Shown here: positions 32,250 through 41,811 of the stretch, one piece after another | Layout: every line of letters starts with the position of its first letter | How positions within the stretch are numbered: position 1 is the stretch's first letter | Source: B1 sp964355075 | Lineage (GTDB): Bacteria; Bacteroidota; Bacteroidia; UKL13-3 | Direction: 5' to 3' | Length of the DNA: 64,000 nucleotides | NCBI GenBank assembly: GCA_964355075.1 | Contig: CAYHCF010000010.1 | Span: 32,690 to 96,689 of the forward strand | Program-made: the position numbers and the translations under genes | The notes under the pieces: model-generated | Databases searched by the model: none | What the model was told of the DNA's origin: nothing | The model's input: the letters and a program-made list of their open reading frames with translations, nothing else

Positions 32250-34916
32250 TTGCAACCCTTAAAAAACATATCCGGAATAATCTTATTTGCAATTTTCGTA
32301 TTTGCATCCTGTAATCCTACTAAGGATAAATGGGCAAACAGGAAATTTCACACACTTACAGGCCATTACAATATTTACTTTAATGGGGAACAAAAATTGT
32401 TGCAAGCCATCCAGCAAATTGAAGCTACCCACCAAAATAATTTCAATAAAATTCTTGATGTATTCCCTATGGGTACGCCTGAAGCCGCAAAAAGCGCAGG
32501 AAATTTATTAGATGAGGCTATAAAAAAATTCTCAGGAGCTGTTCAACTTCACACCGTTGGAAGCTATACCGATGATGCTTATTATTCACTGGGGATTTGC
32601 CGTTTTTACAAACAAGATTATTTTGCTGCCATTGAAACCTACCAATATATTATTGGCAGATATAAAGACAGCGAATTCGCAAACAAGAGCACTTGTTGGA
32701 TAGCCAGGTGCTACGTAGGTTTAGAAAAAATTGGCGAAGCCGAAGCCATTATGGGTCAATTGCTGGCAAAAAAAGATTTACCCAAGAAGGACATCGGATT
32801 AATCTACGCTGCTGCTGCCGAAATAAATATCCAAATGGAGAAGTATCTTCCAGCTATTGAAAATTTAAAAATAGCTTTAACCGGAAAGCTTTCCAAGGAT
32901 CAAAAAGTTAGGTATAATTATATTTTAGGGCAGCTTTGCTTTCAGGCAAATAAAAAACCGGAGGCCACCTACTATTTCAATAAAGTAATTTCATCAATCC
33001 CAACTTACGATTTTGCCTTCAATGCTAATATTAGCCTTACAAAGATTTATAATTCTACCGATAAAAGATCCGTTGCAAAAGTTAGAAAGAATCTTAAAAA
33101 AATGGCCAGGGATGATAAGAACTTAGATTATCTTGATCAGATTTATTTTGAATTGGGAAGGCTGGAACTTTCTCAAAAAAACATGCCTGCTGCCATAAAT
33201 TGTTTTCAGACCTCCTGCGCTTTAAGTTCAAAAAATAAAAATCAAAAGTCATTTAGTTATTATGAACTGGCGAAAATCTTTTTTGACCAGAAAGATTTTA
33301 AACGTGCACAGGCATATTATGATAGTACAGTTCAGATTATGGATCCGAAATGGAAATTTTATGAGTCCATAAAGGAAACAAAAATCGTTTTATCTGAATT
33401 AATCACCAACCTGATTGTATTTGAAAACGAAGATTCCTTGCAAAGACTGGCTAACTTAAGTAAAGATGAGCTTGAAAGAAAAATTGATACTTGGATTGCT
33501 GAAGACACTAAGAAAAAAGAGCAGGACGCTAAACTTGCCAAGAAAAGGGCTAAAGACGCCATGAGCGTTGCTAATAATCAAAACTTCATTCCTTCCTCAG
33601 GTGGAAATGTCTTACCCGATGGTGGCAGTACATCCTGGTATTTTTACAATCCCCCTTTGATGGCTTCAGGTGCCGCTGAGTTTTTTAGTGCGAAAAGATG
33701 GGGACAAAGGGCAAATGATGATTATTGGAGAATCGCCTCAAAAGAAAAACAAAAGACCGAAACGCAGGAAACAACACAATCGGATGGAGCAGATACCATA
33801 TCTAAAATAAAAGAAGCTCCTAAAAAAGTTATTGAAACGTATAAACCTGTTGACCTGTTAACCGGGAATCAGGAAAAAGATAAATGGATAAAAAATGTTC
33901 CCTTTACAAGTGATCAGAAAAAGAGTTCGAATTTAAGAATGTTGGAAGCCTTACACAACTTAGGACTGCTTTATTACGACAGGCTTAAAAACTATACGGA
34001 AAGCATCAAATATTTTGAATTTTTAGAAAAAAAATATCCCTTAAATGAATATGAGCCTGATGCCTTTTTTTACCTGTATAAGAATTATTCTGCACTCAGG
34101 CAAACCAAACCTGCCACCCAATATAAAGAACAGTTGATTAAACAATATCCTGAAAGTCCTTATAGTTTACTGGTTGAGAATAAGTATATCAAATCTGCCG
34201 AAACAGATAATAACAAAGCCCTGGTTGCACAGTACGAGCGAATGTATGAGGCCTATAAAAACAATAACTTTACCGGGGCAATGTCCCTTAAAAACGAAAT
34301 TGATAAAAATTTCCCAGGTAACATTTTACGGCCTAAATATGAATTATTAAATGCCTTTTGTATAGGTAGAACTCAAAGCAAAGAAGCTTTCAAAACTGCT
34401 CTAACATCGGTAAGCAATAATTTTAAAGAAACGGATGTAGCTAAAACAGCTATTGAATACCTGGCGGTAATTAACAGGGAAGAAAAGAGAGAAGAAATAA
34501 TAGGTAAAGACAGCACGCTGAATGATTTAAATTTTGATATTGAAACGGAAACGCAATTTTATTATTTATTTGCCATCAAAAATGACAAAGCTGATTTCAC
34601 AGATTATGTATCGAAATTTACTTCCTATAATGAAGCTTATGCCTCTGATAACAATTTGAAAGTGAATGCCATGTTGAGCAATGAGGGATTTCAGTATGTG
34701 CTGATAAGAGAGTTTCAGAGCTTTAGCAAGGCAAACGATTATAAAAAGGGAATTAAGGCAACCGAATTTATCACGAAGCAATTACTGGTTAGCGAACCTT
34801 ATCTGGAATATGTTATTTCCAGTATCAATTTAAAAAACGTTCTTAAGGAGAAAAAGCTCGAAAAATTCAACTTATTTTATCAAAAACAGGAAGAAAAATT
34901 AAATACAAAAAAATGA
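32250..34916 (+). CDS. porW: PorW/SprE-type T9SS lipoprotein with TPR repeats
   Basis: An 888-residue lipoprotein, start TTG at 32250 (no other in-frame start nearby). The lipobox is VFASC at the end of the signal peptide. After it, KFHTLTGHYNIYFNGEQKLLQAI resembles the PorW/SprE family of the type IX secretion system, which is needed for secretion and gliding in Bacteroidota. TPR-like helical repeats run from about residue 80 to 380 and again after a charged, Lys-rich disordered stretch at about 410-530. The stop overlaps the PBP1A start by 4 bases (ATGA). Confidence 0.85.
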   Translation: MQPLKNISGIILFAIFVFASCNPTKDKWANRKFHTLTGHYNIYFNGEQKLLQAIQQIEATHQNNFNKILDVFPMGTPEAAKSAGNLLDEAIKKFSGAVQLHTVGSYTDDAYYSLGICRFYKQDYFAAIETYQYIIGRYKDSEFANKSTCWIARCYVGLEKIGEAEAIMGQLLAKKDLPKKDIGLIYAAAAEINIQMEKYLPAIENLKIALTGKLSKDQKVRYNYILGQLCFQANKKPEATYYFNKVISSIPTYDFAFNANISLTKIYNSTDKRSVAKVRKNLKKMARDDKNLDYLDQIYFELGRLELSQKNMPAAINCFQTSCALSSKNKNQKSFSYYELAKIFFDQKDFKRAQAYYDSTVQIMDPKWKFYESIKETKIVLSELITNLIVFENEDSLQRLANLSKDELERKIDTWIAEDTKKKEQDAKLAKKRAKDAMSVANNQNFIPSSGGNVLPDGGSTSWYFYNPPLMASGAAEFFSAKRWGQRANDDYWRIASKEKQKTETQETTQSDGADTISKIKEAPKKVIETYKPVDLLTGNQEKDKWIKNVPFTSDQKKSSNLRMLEALHNLGLLYYDRLKNYTESIKYFEFLEKKYPLNEYEPDAFFYLYKNYSALRQTKPATQYKEQLIKQYPESPYSLLVENKYIKSAETDNNKALVAQYERMYEAYKNNNFTGAMSLKNEIDKNFPGNILRPKYELLNAFCIGRTQSKEAFKTALTSVSNNFKETDVAKTAIEYLAVINREEKREEIIGKDSTLNDLNFDIETETQFYYLFAIKNDKADFTDYVSKFTSYNEAYASDNNLKVNAMLSNEGFQYVLIREFQSFSKANDYKKGIKATEFITKQLLVSEPYLEYVISSINLKNVLKEKKLEKFNLFYQKQEEKLNTKK

Positions 34917-37123
34917 AATTAAAGAATTTCTTTTTTAAAAGTCCTTATTGGAAATTTATCAAATGGCTCTGGATAGGTGCTTTTGCAGGAATTCTTCTTT
35001 TGGCCGGATTTATTGCAGTAATTGCCATGGGTTGGTTCGGGCAATTGCCACCTATCGAAGAATTAGAAAACCCAAAGACTTTTTTAGCGAGTGAAATAAT
35101 CGCTGATGACGGCAGTCAGTTAGGTAAATACTATTTGCAAAACCGCAGTAATGCAAGTTATGAAGAATTAAGTCCACAACTCATTAATGCGTTAATTGCA
35201 ACTGAGGATATTCGTTTTTATGAACATAGCGGAATTGACAATAGTCGTTTATTTACCATTATTATTTATAACCTGATAGGAAAGAAACAAGGAGGAAGCA
35301 CCATTTCACAGCAATTGGCCAAGAACCTTTTTCCAAGAAAAAAATTCAGAAGTGTTATAGATAAAATTGTAACGAAAGTGCAGGAATGGATAACTGCCTC
35401 CTATATTGAACAAAGATATACCAAAGATGAAATTCTCACCATGTATTTTAATACCGTTGAGTTTGGAGGAAATTCATTCGGAATCAGAAGTGCATCCAAA
35501 ACATTTTTCGGAAAATCGCCTAAAGATTTAAATGCCAAAGAAGCGGCATTATTAGTTGGAATGTTAAAAGCTCCAACTAAATTTAGCCCGATTCGTAACC
35601 CTGATAAAGCGATAAACAGGAGAAATACGGTATTGAACCAAATGGCTAAAAGTAATTTTATTTCTTATGACTCCTGTGTAATTTTTAAATCTCAACCCAT
35701 TGAATTAAATTATTCTGAAGAAAGTCATACGGAAGGTTTGGCCACCTATTTCAGAGAGACCCTGAGAATTGAATTGTTGAATTGGTGCGAAGAAAACGGG
35801 TTTAATTTATACAAAGATGGATTGAAAATTTATACCACAATCAATCCGGTTATGCAGAGCCTGGCTGAAGATGCGGTTCATGAGCAATTAAAGGATCAAC
35901 AAAAGAAATTCAATGCACATTGGAAAGGCAGGGATCCCTGGGGAGAATTTGGAGAAGTTTTGATTTCGGGGATGAAAAGAAGCGACCGTTATCGTCTTGC
36001 AAAAGAGTTAGGTAAAACTCCCGAACAAATCAAAACAGAATTTAACACACCGGTAAAAATGAAAATTTTTACTTATTCCAGAGGTGAGGTTGATACCGTG
36101 ATGACTCCAATGGACAGCATTAAATATTACAAGTATTTTATGCAATGCGGCTTAATGAGTATGGATCCTAAAACAGGAAACATAAAAGCCTGGGTTGGCG
36201 GTCATAATTATAAGTACTTTCAATACGACCATGTAAACATTACTGCAAAAAGACAAGTTGGTTCTACCTTTAAACCTTTTGTTTATACTGTTGCTGTCGA
36301 CAATGGTTTCTCTCCCTGTACCATCATTCCGAATAAGCCTGTAAGTTTTGAAGGTTACCCCGATTACAACCCGGGAAATGCGGATGATGAATTTAGCAAA
36401 CCGGAAATGACCATGTATGGAGGATTACAATTTTCAATGAATCTGGTTTGTTTAAATCTATTAAAAATGCTGGGTGAAGGCGCCATTAAAAGTGTGATTG
36501 AACTGGCAGGAAAAATGGGCGTAAGCAGTAAGATTGAACCCTACCCTTCTTCTGCATTGGGAACGGCTGATATTTCGGTTTATGAAATGGTTGGTGCCTT
36601 CTCAACTTTTGCCAATAAGGGAGTTTGGATCAAGCCAACCTATCTGACAAGAATTTTAGACAAAAACGGAAATGTAATATTTGAAAACATACCTACCACC
36701 AAAGAAGCTTTAAGCGAACAAACAGCCTACGTAATGTGTAAAATGCTTGAGAAAGTTACCACTCATGGAACAGCTGCCAAAGTAAAATATCAATATAAAA
36801 TACCCGGTGCCGTGGGAGGGAAAACGGGCACTACCCAAAACTACAGCGATGGTTGGTTTATTGGCATAACGCCCAATTTAGTTACCGGACTATGGGTAGG
36901 TTGGGAAGATCGTGCCATACACTACCGAACATTGGATTTAGGTTCTGGTTCTGCAATGGCTATGCCTATTTGGGCTACTTATATGCAAAAAGTTACAGCG
37001 ATACCCAATTTGTTAAAAATAACGGATGAGTGGCCTGTCCCGCAAAATCCGATAAGTATTGAATTAGACTGCAATAACTTTATTCCTGCAAAATCTGAAA
37101 AACTTGATTTTATGGAAGAATAG
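34913..37123 (+). CDS. Penicillin-binding protein 1A (bifunctional)
   Basis: A 736-residue class A PBP: short cytoplasmic start, one membrane helix (about 18-40), a GT51 glycosyltransferase with Glu98 in ATEDIRFYEHSG and QGGSTISQQLAKNL, then a transpeptidase with SxxK = STFK (451-454), SxN = SMN (508-510) and KTGT (637-640). All active-site motifs are intact, so it should both polymerise and crosslink peptidoglycan. It is translationally coupled to porW, which suggests the cell balances secretion-apparatus and wall synthesis. Confidence 0.95.
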   Translation: MKLKNFFFKSPYWKFIKWLWIGAFAGILLLAGFIAVIAMGWFGQLPPIEELENPKTFLASEIIADDGSQLGKYYLQNRSNASYEELSPQLINALIATEDIRFYEHSGIDNSRLFTIIIYNLIGKKQGGSTISQQLAKNLFPRKKFRSVIDKIVTKVQEWITASYIEQRYTKDEILTMYFNTVEFGGNSFGIRSASKTFFGKSPKDLNAKEAALLVGMLKAPTKFSPIRNPDKAINRRNTVLNQMAKSNFISYDSCVIFKSQPIELNYSEESHTEGLATYFRETLRIELLNWCEENGFNLYKDGLKIYTTINPVMQSLAEDAVHEQLKDQQKKFNAHWKGRDPWGEFGEVLISGMKRSDRYRLAKELGKTPEQIKTEFNTPVKMKIFTYSRGEVDTVMTPMDSIKYYKYFMQCGLMSMDPKTGNIKAWVGGHNYKYFQYDHVNITAKRQVGSTFKPFVYTVAVDNGFSPCTIIPNKPVSFEGYPDYNPGNADDEFSKPEMTMYGGLQFSMNLVCLNLLKMLGEGAIKSVIELAGKMGVSSKIEPYPSSALGTADISVYEMVGAFSTFANKGVWIKPTYLTRILDKNGNVIFENIPTTKEALSEQTAYVMCKMLEKVTTHGTAAKVKYQYKIPGAVGGKTGTTQNYSDGWFIGITPNLVTGLWVGWEDRAIHYRTLDLGSGSAMAMPIWATYMQKVTAIPNLLKITDEWPVPQNPISIELDCNNFIPAKSEKLDFMEE

Positions 37124-37176
37124 TTCCATTATGGATTTGAAACATATTATATAATGATCGTAAATTCGCCTTTTAA

Positions 37177-37878
37177 ATGAAACACACTATGACATCAATA
37201 TTATTCTTACATGGAGCGCTTGGCTCAAAATTGCAATTTACGCCACTCATACAACAATTGGAAGGTGCTTATGACTGCCATTCACTAAATTTTTCCGGTC
37301 ATGGCGGGGAGGTCATTCCCTCTCAGGGTTTGACTTTTGACACTTTTGCGAATAATATTCTTCACTATCTGGATCAACATAAAATTGAAAAAATTAATCT
37401 TTTTGGTTTTAGCATGGGTGGTTACGCCGCATTGTATTTTGCAAAACTTCATCCGGGAAGAGTTGAAAAAATAATTACTGTAAATGTAAAATTTAATTGG
37501 GACCCAATCAGTGCTGCAAAAGAAACAGGGTTTCTTGACCCGGATAAAATGATGGAAAAGGTTCCGGGTTTTGCAAATAATCTCATGATGCAACATGGCT
37601 TAAACATCTGGAAGAACCTCTTAAAAAGCACCAGCGACATGATGAACAAACTGGCAGAAACCGTTGTGATGAGCAATGAAGAATTGGGGGCTATTCAAAC
37701 ACCGGTATTGCTTGGAATTGGTGATAGAGACAATACCTGTAGTATAAAGGAAACTGTTGATATTTATAAACTCCTGCCCCAGGCAAAATTAATGGTTTTA
37801 CCCAATACTGCCCATCCTTTTGAAATGATTGATTTGGATTTTTTACAGCTAATGATAGCCAAGCATTTTAATCCATAA
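37177..37878 (+). CDS. Alpha/beta hydrolase
   Basis: A 233-residue cytoplasmic alpha/beta hydrolase without lid insertion. LHGALGS forms the oxyanion region, Ser79 lies in the nucleophile elbow GFSMGG, the Asp is likely in LGIGDRDN and the His in NTAHPFE. A second ATG at codon 5 is an alternative start. It follows PBP1A after 53 bases in the same direction. The substrate cannot be guessed. Confidence 0.85.
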   Translation: MKHTMTSILFLHGALGSKLQFTPLIQQLEGAYDCHSLNFSGHGGEVIPSQGLTFDTFANNILHYLDQHKIEKINLFGFSMGGYAALYFAKLHPGRVEKIITVNVKFNWDPISAAKETGFLDPDKMMEKVPGFANNLMMQHGLNIWKNLLKSTSDMMNKLAETVVMSNEELGAIQTPVLLGIGDRDNTCSIKETVDIYKLLPQAKLMVLPNTAHPFEMIDLDFLQLMIAKHFNP

Positions 37879-37947
37879 ACTCATTTTGTTGATTTTTGGT
37901 TCAATTTTTGTTCCCTTTTGCCTTTATCTTAGGTTTGAAATTTACAT

Positions 37948-38427
37948 ATGAATAAAATCACCTTGAAAAATGGGTTCCTGGCCATCTTAGTAATGGCAAT
38001 ATTTTGCTCTTTTAAATCAGTTACAGACGATGGTCTGAAGTGGTATAGCTGGAACGAAGGCTATCCATTAGCGGTTAAAAGTAAAAAAATCATTTTGGTT
38101 GATGCCTATACGGATTGGTGTGGATGGTGCAAAAAAATGGATCGTGATACCTATTCAAATGTGGATGTAATCAAAAAACTGAACAAACATTTTATTGTGA
38201 TAAAATTTAATCCTGAGCTGAGAGATTTAACATACAATGTAGATAGCATTCAATATTCCGCCAGAGACTTTTTCGGGCAATTGAGCAGGGGCGAGAATAC
38301 CGGATTCCCGACCACTTATTTTATCGATCCTCAAAAGAAATCCTTAATGATTGATCCCGGTTATCACGATGCAAGCTCCTTCCTTCAAATTCTGGAGCGG
38401 GTAATTGATGACGCGAAGAAGAAGTAA
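37948..38427 (+). CDS. Exported thioredoxin-like protein (thioredoxin_7/DUF255 type)
   Basis: A 159-residue protein with a signal-peptide-like start (LAILVMAIFCSFKS) and one thioredoxin domain. The active site is WCGWC (Cys58 and Cys61) and the cis-proline is in TGFPTTYFID. This fits the DUF255/thioredoxin_7 group of periplasmic disulfide oxidoreductases. No DsbD-like partner is in the window. Confidence 0.85.
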   Translation: MNKITLKNGFLAILVMAIFCSFKSVTDDGLKWYSWNEGYPLAVKSKKIILVDAYTDWCGWCKKMDRDTYSNVDVIKKLNKHFIVIKFNPELRDLTYNVDSIQYSARDFFGQLSRGENTGFPTTYFIDPQKKSLMIDPGYHDASSFLQILERVIDDAKKK

Positions 38428-38500
38428 AGTAGAAAATAGGAAATTGGAATTAGGAAATAGTAAAAAGGAAAAAGGAGTTAGAAAGTTGGCAGTTTAATGC
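38428..38500 (+). repeat. Low-complexity purine-rich intergenic tract
   Basis: Imperfect copies of GGAAAT/GGAATTAGG-like units, for example GGAAATTGGAATTAGGAAAT at 38438-38457, followed by AAAAAGGAAAAAGG. Such degenerate tracts are common between genes in this phylum. No ORF or hairpin of note. Confidence 0.5.
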
Positions 38501-38533
38501 AGGCAGATGGAATTGGCAGGGTAATTTGCTATC

Positions 38534-39685
38534 TTAAACTGTAATCTCCTGCATTTGTAAATAGGGTATCACCTGCATCTGATTGCTTCTTTTTTGAATT
38601 TCATTTCCTCCGTAAATTACAGTTCCTCCCTCCTGTTTGGTGATCTTATTCCATAAGACCAGTCCTTTAAAATAATCATTGGTGATGGTCTGACCCGATT
38701 TTATTTCAATGGCATTCAGGTGAGTTCCATTATCCATCAACAAATCAACCTCGTTGCCAACATTATCCCTCCAAAAAAATAAGTTGGATGGCTTAGCCTG
38801 ATTAAACCTCCGTTTCAAAAAATCAGCTATAATCAGATTTTCAAACAATGCCCCTTTAAATGGATGCAAATCTAATTGGGTTGCAAGGTGAATTCCCAAT
38901 AAGGAAGTGGCAATACCGGTATCGCAGAAATATAATTTTGGCATTTTTACAACCCTTTTATTAAAATTCTGATGATAAGGCTGAAGCCTGAAAATCACAT
39001 AACTGCTCTCTAACACACTTAACCAAGAAGCAATGGTTTTGTTATCAACTCCTACCTCTATCGAAAGGTTATTCATGTTCAGCAATTGCCCTATTCTGCC
39101 GGCACATAACCTTAAAAATCGTTCAAAAGTATGAAGGTTATTGATATTTTTAATTAACCTCACATCCCTTTCAAGATAAGTTCTGATGTAATTGTTATAC
39201 CAGGTTTCCGGATCAAGGTTTTCATTGAATAATGAAGGGTAACTTCCTTTCCAAATGCGCTGTTCCATACTACTCATTGAATCATTTATCTCTTCAAAGG
39301 TTAATGGCAATAAATTGAGGTAAGCAATCCTTCCAGCCAAACTCTGTGAAATGGAATCCTGTAGTAGAAAGTTATTAGAGCCCGTAATAATAAACATCCC
39401 TTTTTGATCCGATTCGTCAATAATTTGCTGTAAATATGAAAATATGCCAGGTACTTGTTGAGCCTCGTCAAAAATAGCTCCATTGGGATAGCTTGCTAAA
39501 AAACCCCTTGGATCCTCAATTGCAAACAATCTAACATCCGAGTTTTCAAAATTCACATAGGGCTTATGTCCGAATATTTTTTTTACCAACGTGGTTTTAC
39601 CCGATTGGCGCGGGCCAACCACCGCGACTGCCTTATATTGTTGGGCCAAAATAATCAATAGTCTTTCTGCTTCTCTCTTTATCAT
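38534..39685 (-). CDS. AAA_14 / DUF4143 ATPase
   Basis: A 383-residue protein of the large, mostly uncharacterised ATP-binding DUF4143 group. Walker A is GPRQSGKT (24-31) and Walker B is GAIFDEAQQ. A DUF4143 domain follows (about 195-370). Near the end NEVDLLMDNGTHLNAIEIKSG contains the Asp and Glu-x-Lys pattern of a PD-(D/E)xK nuclease core, as is known for this family. Genes of this group are scattered singly. This one has a perfect inverted repeat 10 bases before the start. Confidence 0.88.
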   Translation of the reverse strand: MIKREAERLLIILAQQYKAVAVVGPRQSGKTTLVKKIFGHKPYVNFENSDVRLFAIEDPRGFLASYPNGAIFDEAQQVPGIFSYLQQIIDESDQKGMFIITGSNNFLLQDSISQSLAGRIAYLNLLPLTFEEINDSMSSMEQRIWKGSYPSLFNENLDPETWYNNYIRTYLERDVRLIKNINNLHTFERFLRLCAGRIGQLLNMNNLSIEVGVDNKTIASWLSVLESSYVIFRLQPYHQNFNKRVVKMPKLYFCDTGIATSLLGIHLATQLDLHPFKGALFENLIIADFLKRRFNQAKPSNLFFWRDNVGNEVDLLMDNGTHLNAIEIKSGQTITNDYFKGLVLWNKITKQEGGTVIYGGNEIQKRSNQMQVIPYLQMQEITV

Positions 39686-39694
39686 CCTGCAATT

Positions 39695-39727
39695 TTACAA
39701 TATTGGAGTTAGATTCCAATATTGTAA
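39695..39727. repeat. Perfect 13-bp inverted repeat before the DUF4143 gene
   Basis: TTACAATATTGGA (39695-39707) and its exact reverse complement (39715-39727) flank 7 bases. It lies 10 bases upstream of the start at 39685, so it covers the expected translation-initiation and promoter region. No T run follows in either direction, so an operator or an RNA hairpin blocking translation is more likely than a terminator. Confidence 0.85.
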
Positions 39728-39763
39728 GAAAAAAATAATATTCGATATTCGTTATTTCCCAAT

Positions 39764-39797
39764 AAAAAAGCCGGCTTGATGGGTTCAGGCCAGCTTT
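39764..39797 (-). terminator. Intrinsic terminator of ahcY
   Basis: Stem of 9 bp with one G-U (39767-39775 with 39789-39797), followed on the reverse strand by a T6 run. It is 19 bases after the ahcY stop and isolates the DUF4143 gene from ahcY. Confidence 0.8.
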
Positions 39798-39815
39798 CTT
39801 AAAAATTCAAAAATC

Positions 39816-41129
39816 TTAGTACCTGTACATATCCGATTTAAACGGACCTTCAACCGGAACTCCGATATATTCTGCTTGTTCAGAATTCAATTTTGTTAAT
39901 TTGGCTCCGATATGTGCAAGGTGCAGGAATGCTACTTTTTCGTCTAAGTGTTTTGGTAACACATATACTTTGTTTTCGTATTTGTTGGTTTGGGTCCAAA
40001 GTTCAATCTGCGCCAAGGTTTGGTTAGTAAACGAGTTACTCATTACAAAACTTGGATGACCCATGGCACAACCCAAATTAACCAAACGACCTTCAGCTAA
40101 AATAATCACTTCTTTTCCATCCACATTATAGATATCAACCTGTGGTTTCACTGTGTTTTTGCTGGAACCGTAGTTTTTATTCAACCAGGCCATATCAATT
40201 TCATTGTCGAAGTGACCAATATTACATACGATAGATTTATCACGCATGGCTTTAAAGTGGCGTTCACCAATGATATTTAAATTACCGGTAGCGGTAACAA
40301 AAATATTTGCACGCGTACAAGCCTCTTCCATGGTAACTACCTCAAAACCATCCATTGCAGCCTGTAAAGCGCATATAGGATCGATTTCGGTTACTAAAAC
40401 CCGGGCACCTGCTCCACGCAGAGATTCGGATGAACCTTTTCCTACATCGCCATAACCTGCAACAACGGCAACTTTACCTGCCATCATAATATCGGTAGCT
40501 CTGCGAATCGCATCCACCAAAGATTCTTTACAACCGTATTTATTATCAAATTTCGATTTGGTAACCGAATCGTTTACGTTGATGGCCGGAATTAACAAAG
40601 TACCTTTCTTCATACGGTCATATAAACGATGAACACCCGTAGTAGTTTCTTCTGATAGTCCTTTGATATCTTTGGTTAACTCAGGAAAACGGTCGAAAAC
40701 CATATTGGTTAAATCGCCTCCATCATCCAAAATCATGTTCAGGGGTTTGCCACCTTCAAAGGCGGTTAGTGTTTGTTCAATACACCAGTCAAATTCTTGT
40801 TCGTTCTGACCTTTCCAGGCATAAACAGGAATACCGGCTGCAGCGATGGCCGCGGCTGCATGATCCTGGGTAGAGAAAATATTACATGAACTCCAGCTTA
40901 CTTCAGCACCTAAAAGATTTAGGGTTTCAATTAATACAGCAGTTTGAATGGTCATATGCAGGCAACCTGCGATACGAGCCCCTTTTAGCGGTTGTTGCGG
41001 ACCATATTCTTTTCTGATTGACATTAAACCTGGCATTTCGGCCTCGGCTAATCGAATTTCCTGACGACCCCATGAGGCCAGGGAGATGTCTTTTACTTTG
41101 TAAGGAAGAGCAGTTTTTGCATCTGGCAT
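39816..41129 (-). CDS. ahcY: Adenosylhomocysteinase
   Basis: A 437-residue enzyme that splits S-adenosylhomocysteine to homocysteine and adenosine. The NAD-binding loop is VVAGYGDVGKGSSESLRGAG, and GCLHMTIQTAVLIETL and INVNDSVTKSKFDNKYGC are the usual substrate-binding blocks. The C terminus ends in SDMYRY with the two conserved aromatic/Lys-like positions. No SAH riboswitch: the predicted leader is too short. Confidence 0.97.
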   Translation of the reverse strand: MPDAKTALPYKVKDISLASWGRQEIRLAEAEMPGLMSIRKEYGPQQPLKGARIAGCLHMTIQTAVLIETLNLLGAEVSWSSCNIFSTQDHAAAAIAAAGIPVYAWKGQNEQEFDWCIEQTLTAFEGGKPLNMILDDGGDLTNMVFDRFPELTKDIKGLSEETTTGVHRLYDRMKKGTLLIPAINVNDSVTKSKFDNKYGCKESLVDAIRRATDIMMAGKVAVVAGYGDVGKGSSESLRGAGARVLVTEIDPICALQAAMDGFEVVTMEEACTRANIFVTATGNLNIIGERHFKAMRDKSIVCNIGHFDNEIDMAWLNKNYGSSKNTVKPQVDIYNVDGKEVIILAEGRLVNLGCAMGHPSFVMSNSFTNQTLAQIELWTQTNKYENKVYVLPKHLDEKVAFLHLAHIGAKLTKLNSEQAEYIGVPVEGPFKSDMYRY

Positions 41130-41156
41130 AGCTTTGAATTATTAAATTTAAGGCTG

Positions 41157-41187
41157 CAAAGGTAAGCCTAATGCGCTGATTATAAAA
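41157..41187 (-). promoter_or_regulatory. Promoter of ahcY
   Basis: On the reverse strand TTTT (41187-41184), 19 bases, TACCTTTG (41164-41157), a perfect -7 box, 27 bases before the start codon. Confidence 0.6.
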
Positions 41188-41320
41188 ATAAAATTTGAGT
41201 AAAATTTTTAGTCATTCGCTGATGTATGACTGACATAAGTTCAGATTTGCTTATCTTGGCTCAACTATTGAAATACTAAAAATTCATTCATAAATATTAA
41301 CTTAACAAAAAAAATAAACT

Positions 41321-41740
41321 ATGCCGTATCCTGAAATGTTAGTTGCCCCCATGCGGCAACAATTAGAGAATGTCGGATTCAAATCATTATTGAAATCAAC
41401 AGATGTTGAATCTTCATTACAAAATGCAAGTGGAACTCAACTATTGGTATTTAACTCTGTTTGTGGCTGTGCTGCCGGGACCGCTCGTCCGGGAGTGATT
41501 GCCGCCGTAGCAGGTTCGGGTAAAAAGCCCAATGAATTATTGACAGTATTTGCAGGGCAGGAGGCAGAGGCGGTAGCAAAAGCCCGTGAATTCACCCTGC
41601 CTTACCCACCTTCTTCACCTTCCATTGCCTTGTTTAAAGATGGCAACCTGGTTCACTTTGTTGAACGCCATATGATTGAAGGTCGCAGCGCAGAAATGAT
41701 TGCCGAAAACCTGAAAGCCGCTTTTGAAGAATATTGTTAA
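41321..41740 (+). CDS. BrxA/BrxB family bacilliredoxin
   Basis: A 139-residue YphP/YqiW-type protein with the thioredoxin-like fold. The redox motif is CGC (Cys48, Cys50) in NSVCGCAAGTARPG, and VHFVERHMIEGR is a conserved late block. In Firmicutes it removes bacillithiol from proteins; in Bacteroidota, where the low-molecular-weight thiol may differ, its substrate is less certain. It ends before a bidirectional terminator shared with accC. Confidence 0.9.
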   Translation: MPYPEMLVAPMRQQLENVGFKSLLKSTDVESSLQNASGTQLLVFNSVCGCAAGTARPGVIAAVAGSGKKPNELLTVFAGQEAEAVAKAREFTLPYPPSSPSIALFKDGNLVHFVERHMIEGRSAEMIAENLKAAFEEYC

Positions 41741-41779
41741 AAGGATTAGAAAATCTTTAATTGAGCCAAACCGGTCATA

Positions 41780-41811
41780 AAAAAAGCTTCTAATAAATCA
41801 GAAGCTTTTTT
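41780..41811. terminator. Bidirectional terminator between the bacilliredoxin gene and accC
   Basis: A 12-bp perfect stem (41780-41791 with 41800-41811) with A and T runs on both flanks. It serves the rightward bacilliredoxin transcript and touches the stop codon of the leftward accC. Confidence 0.8.

Noticed and set aside
41130..41156. SAH riboswitch before ahcY
   Set aside because: The predicted promoter leaves a leader of about 20 bases, too short for the element.
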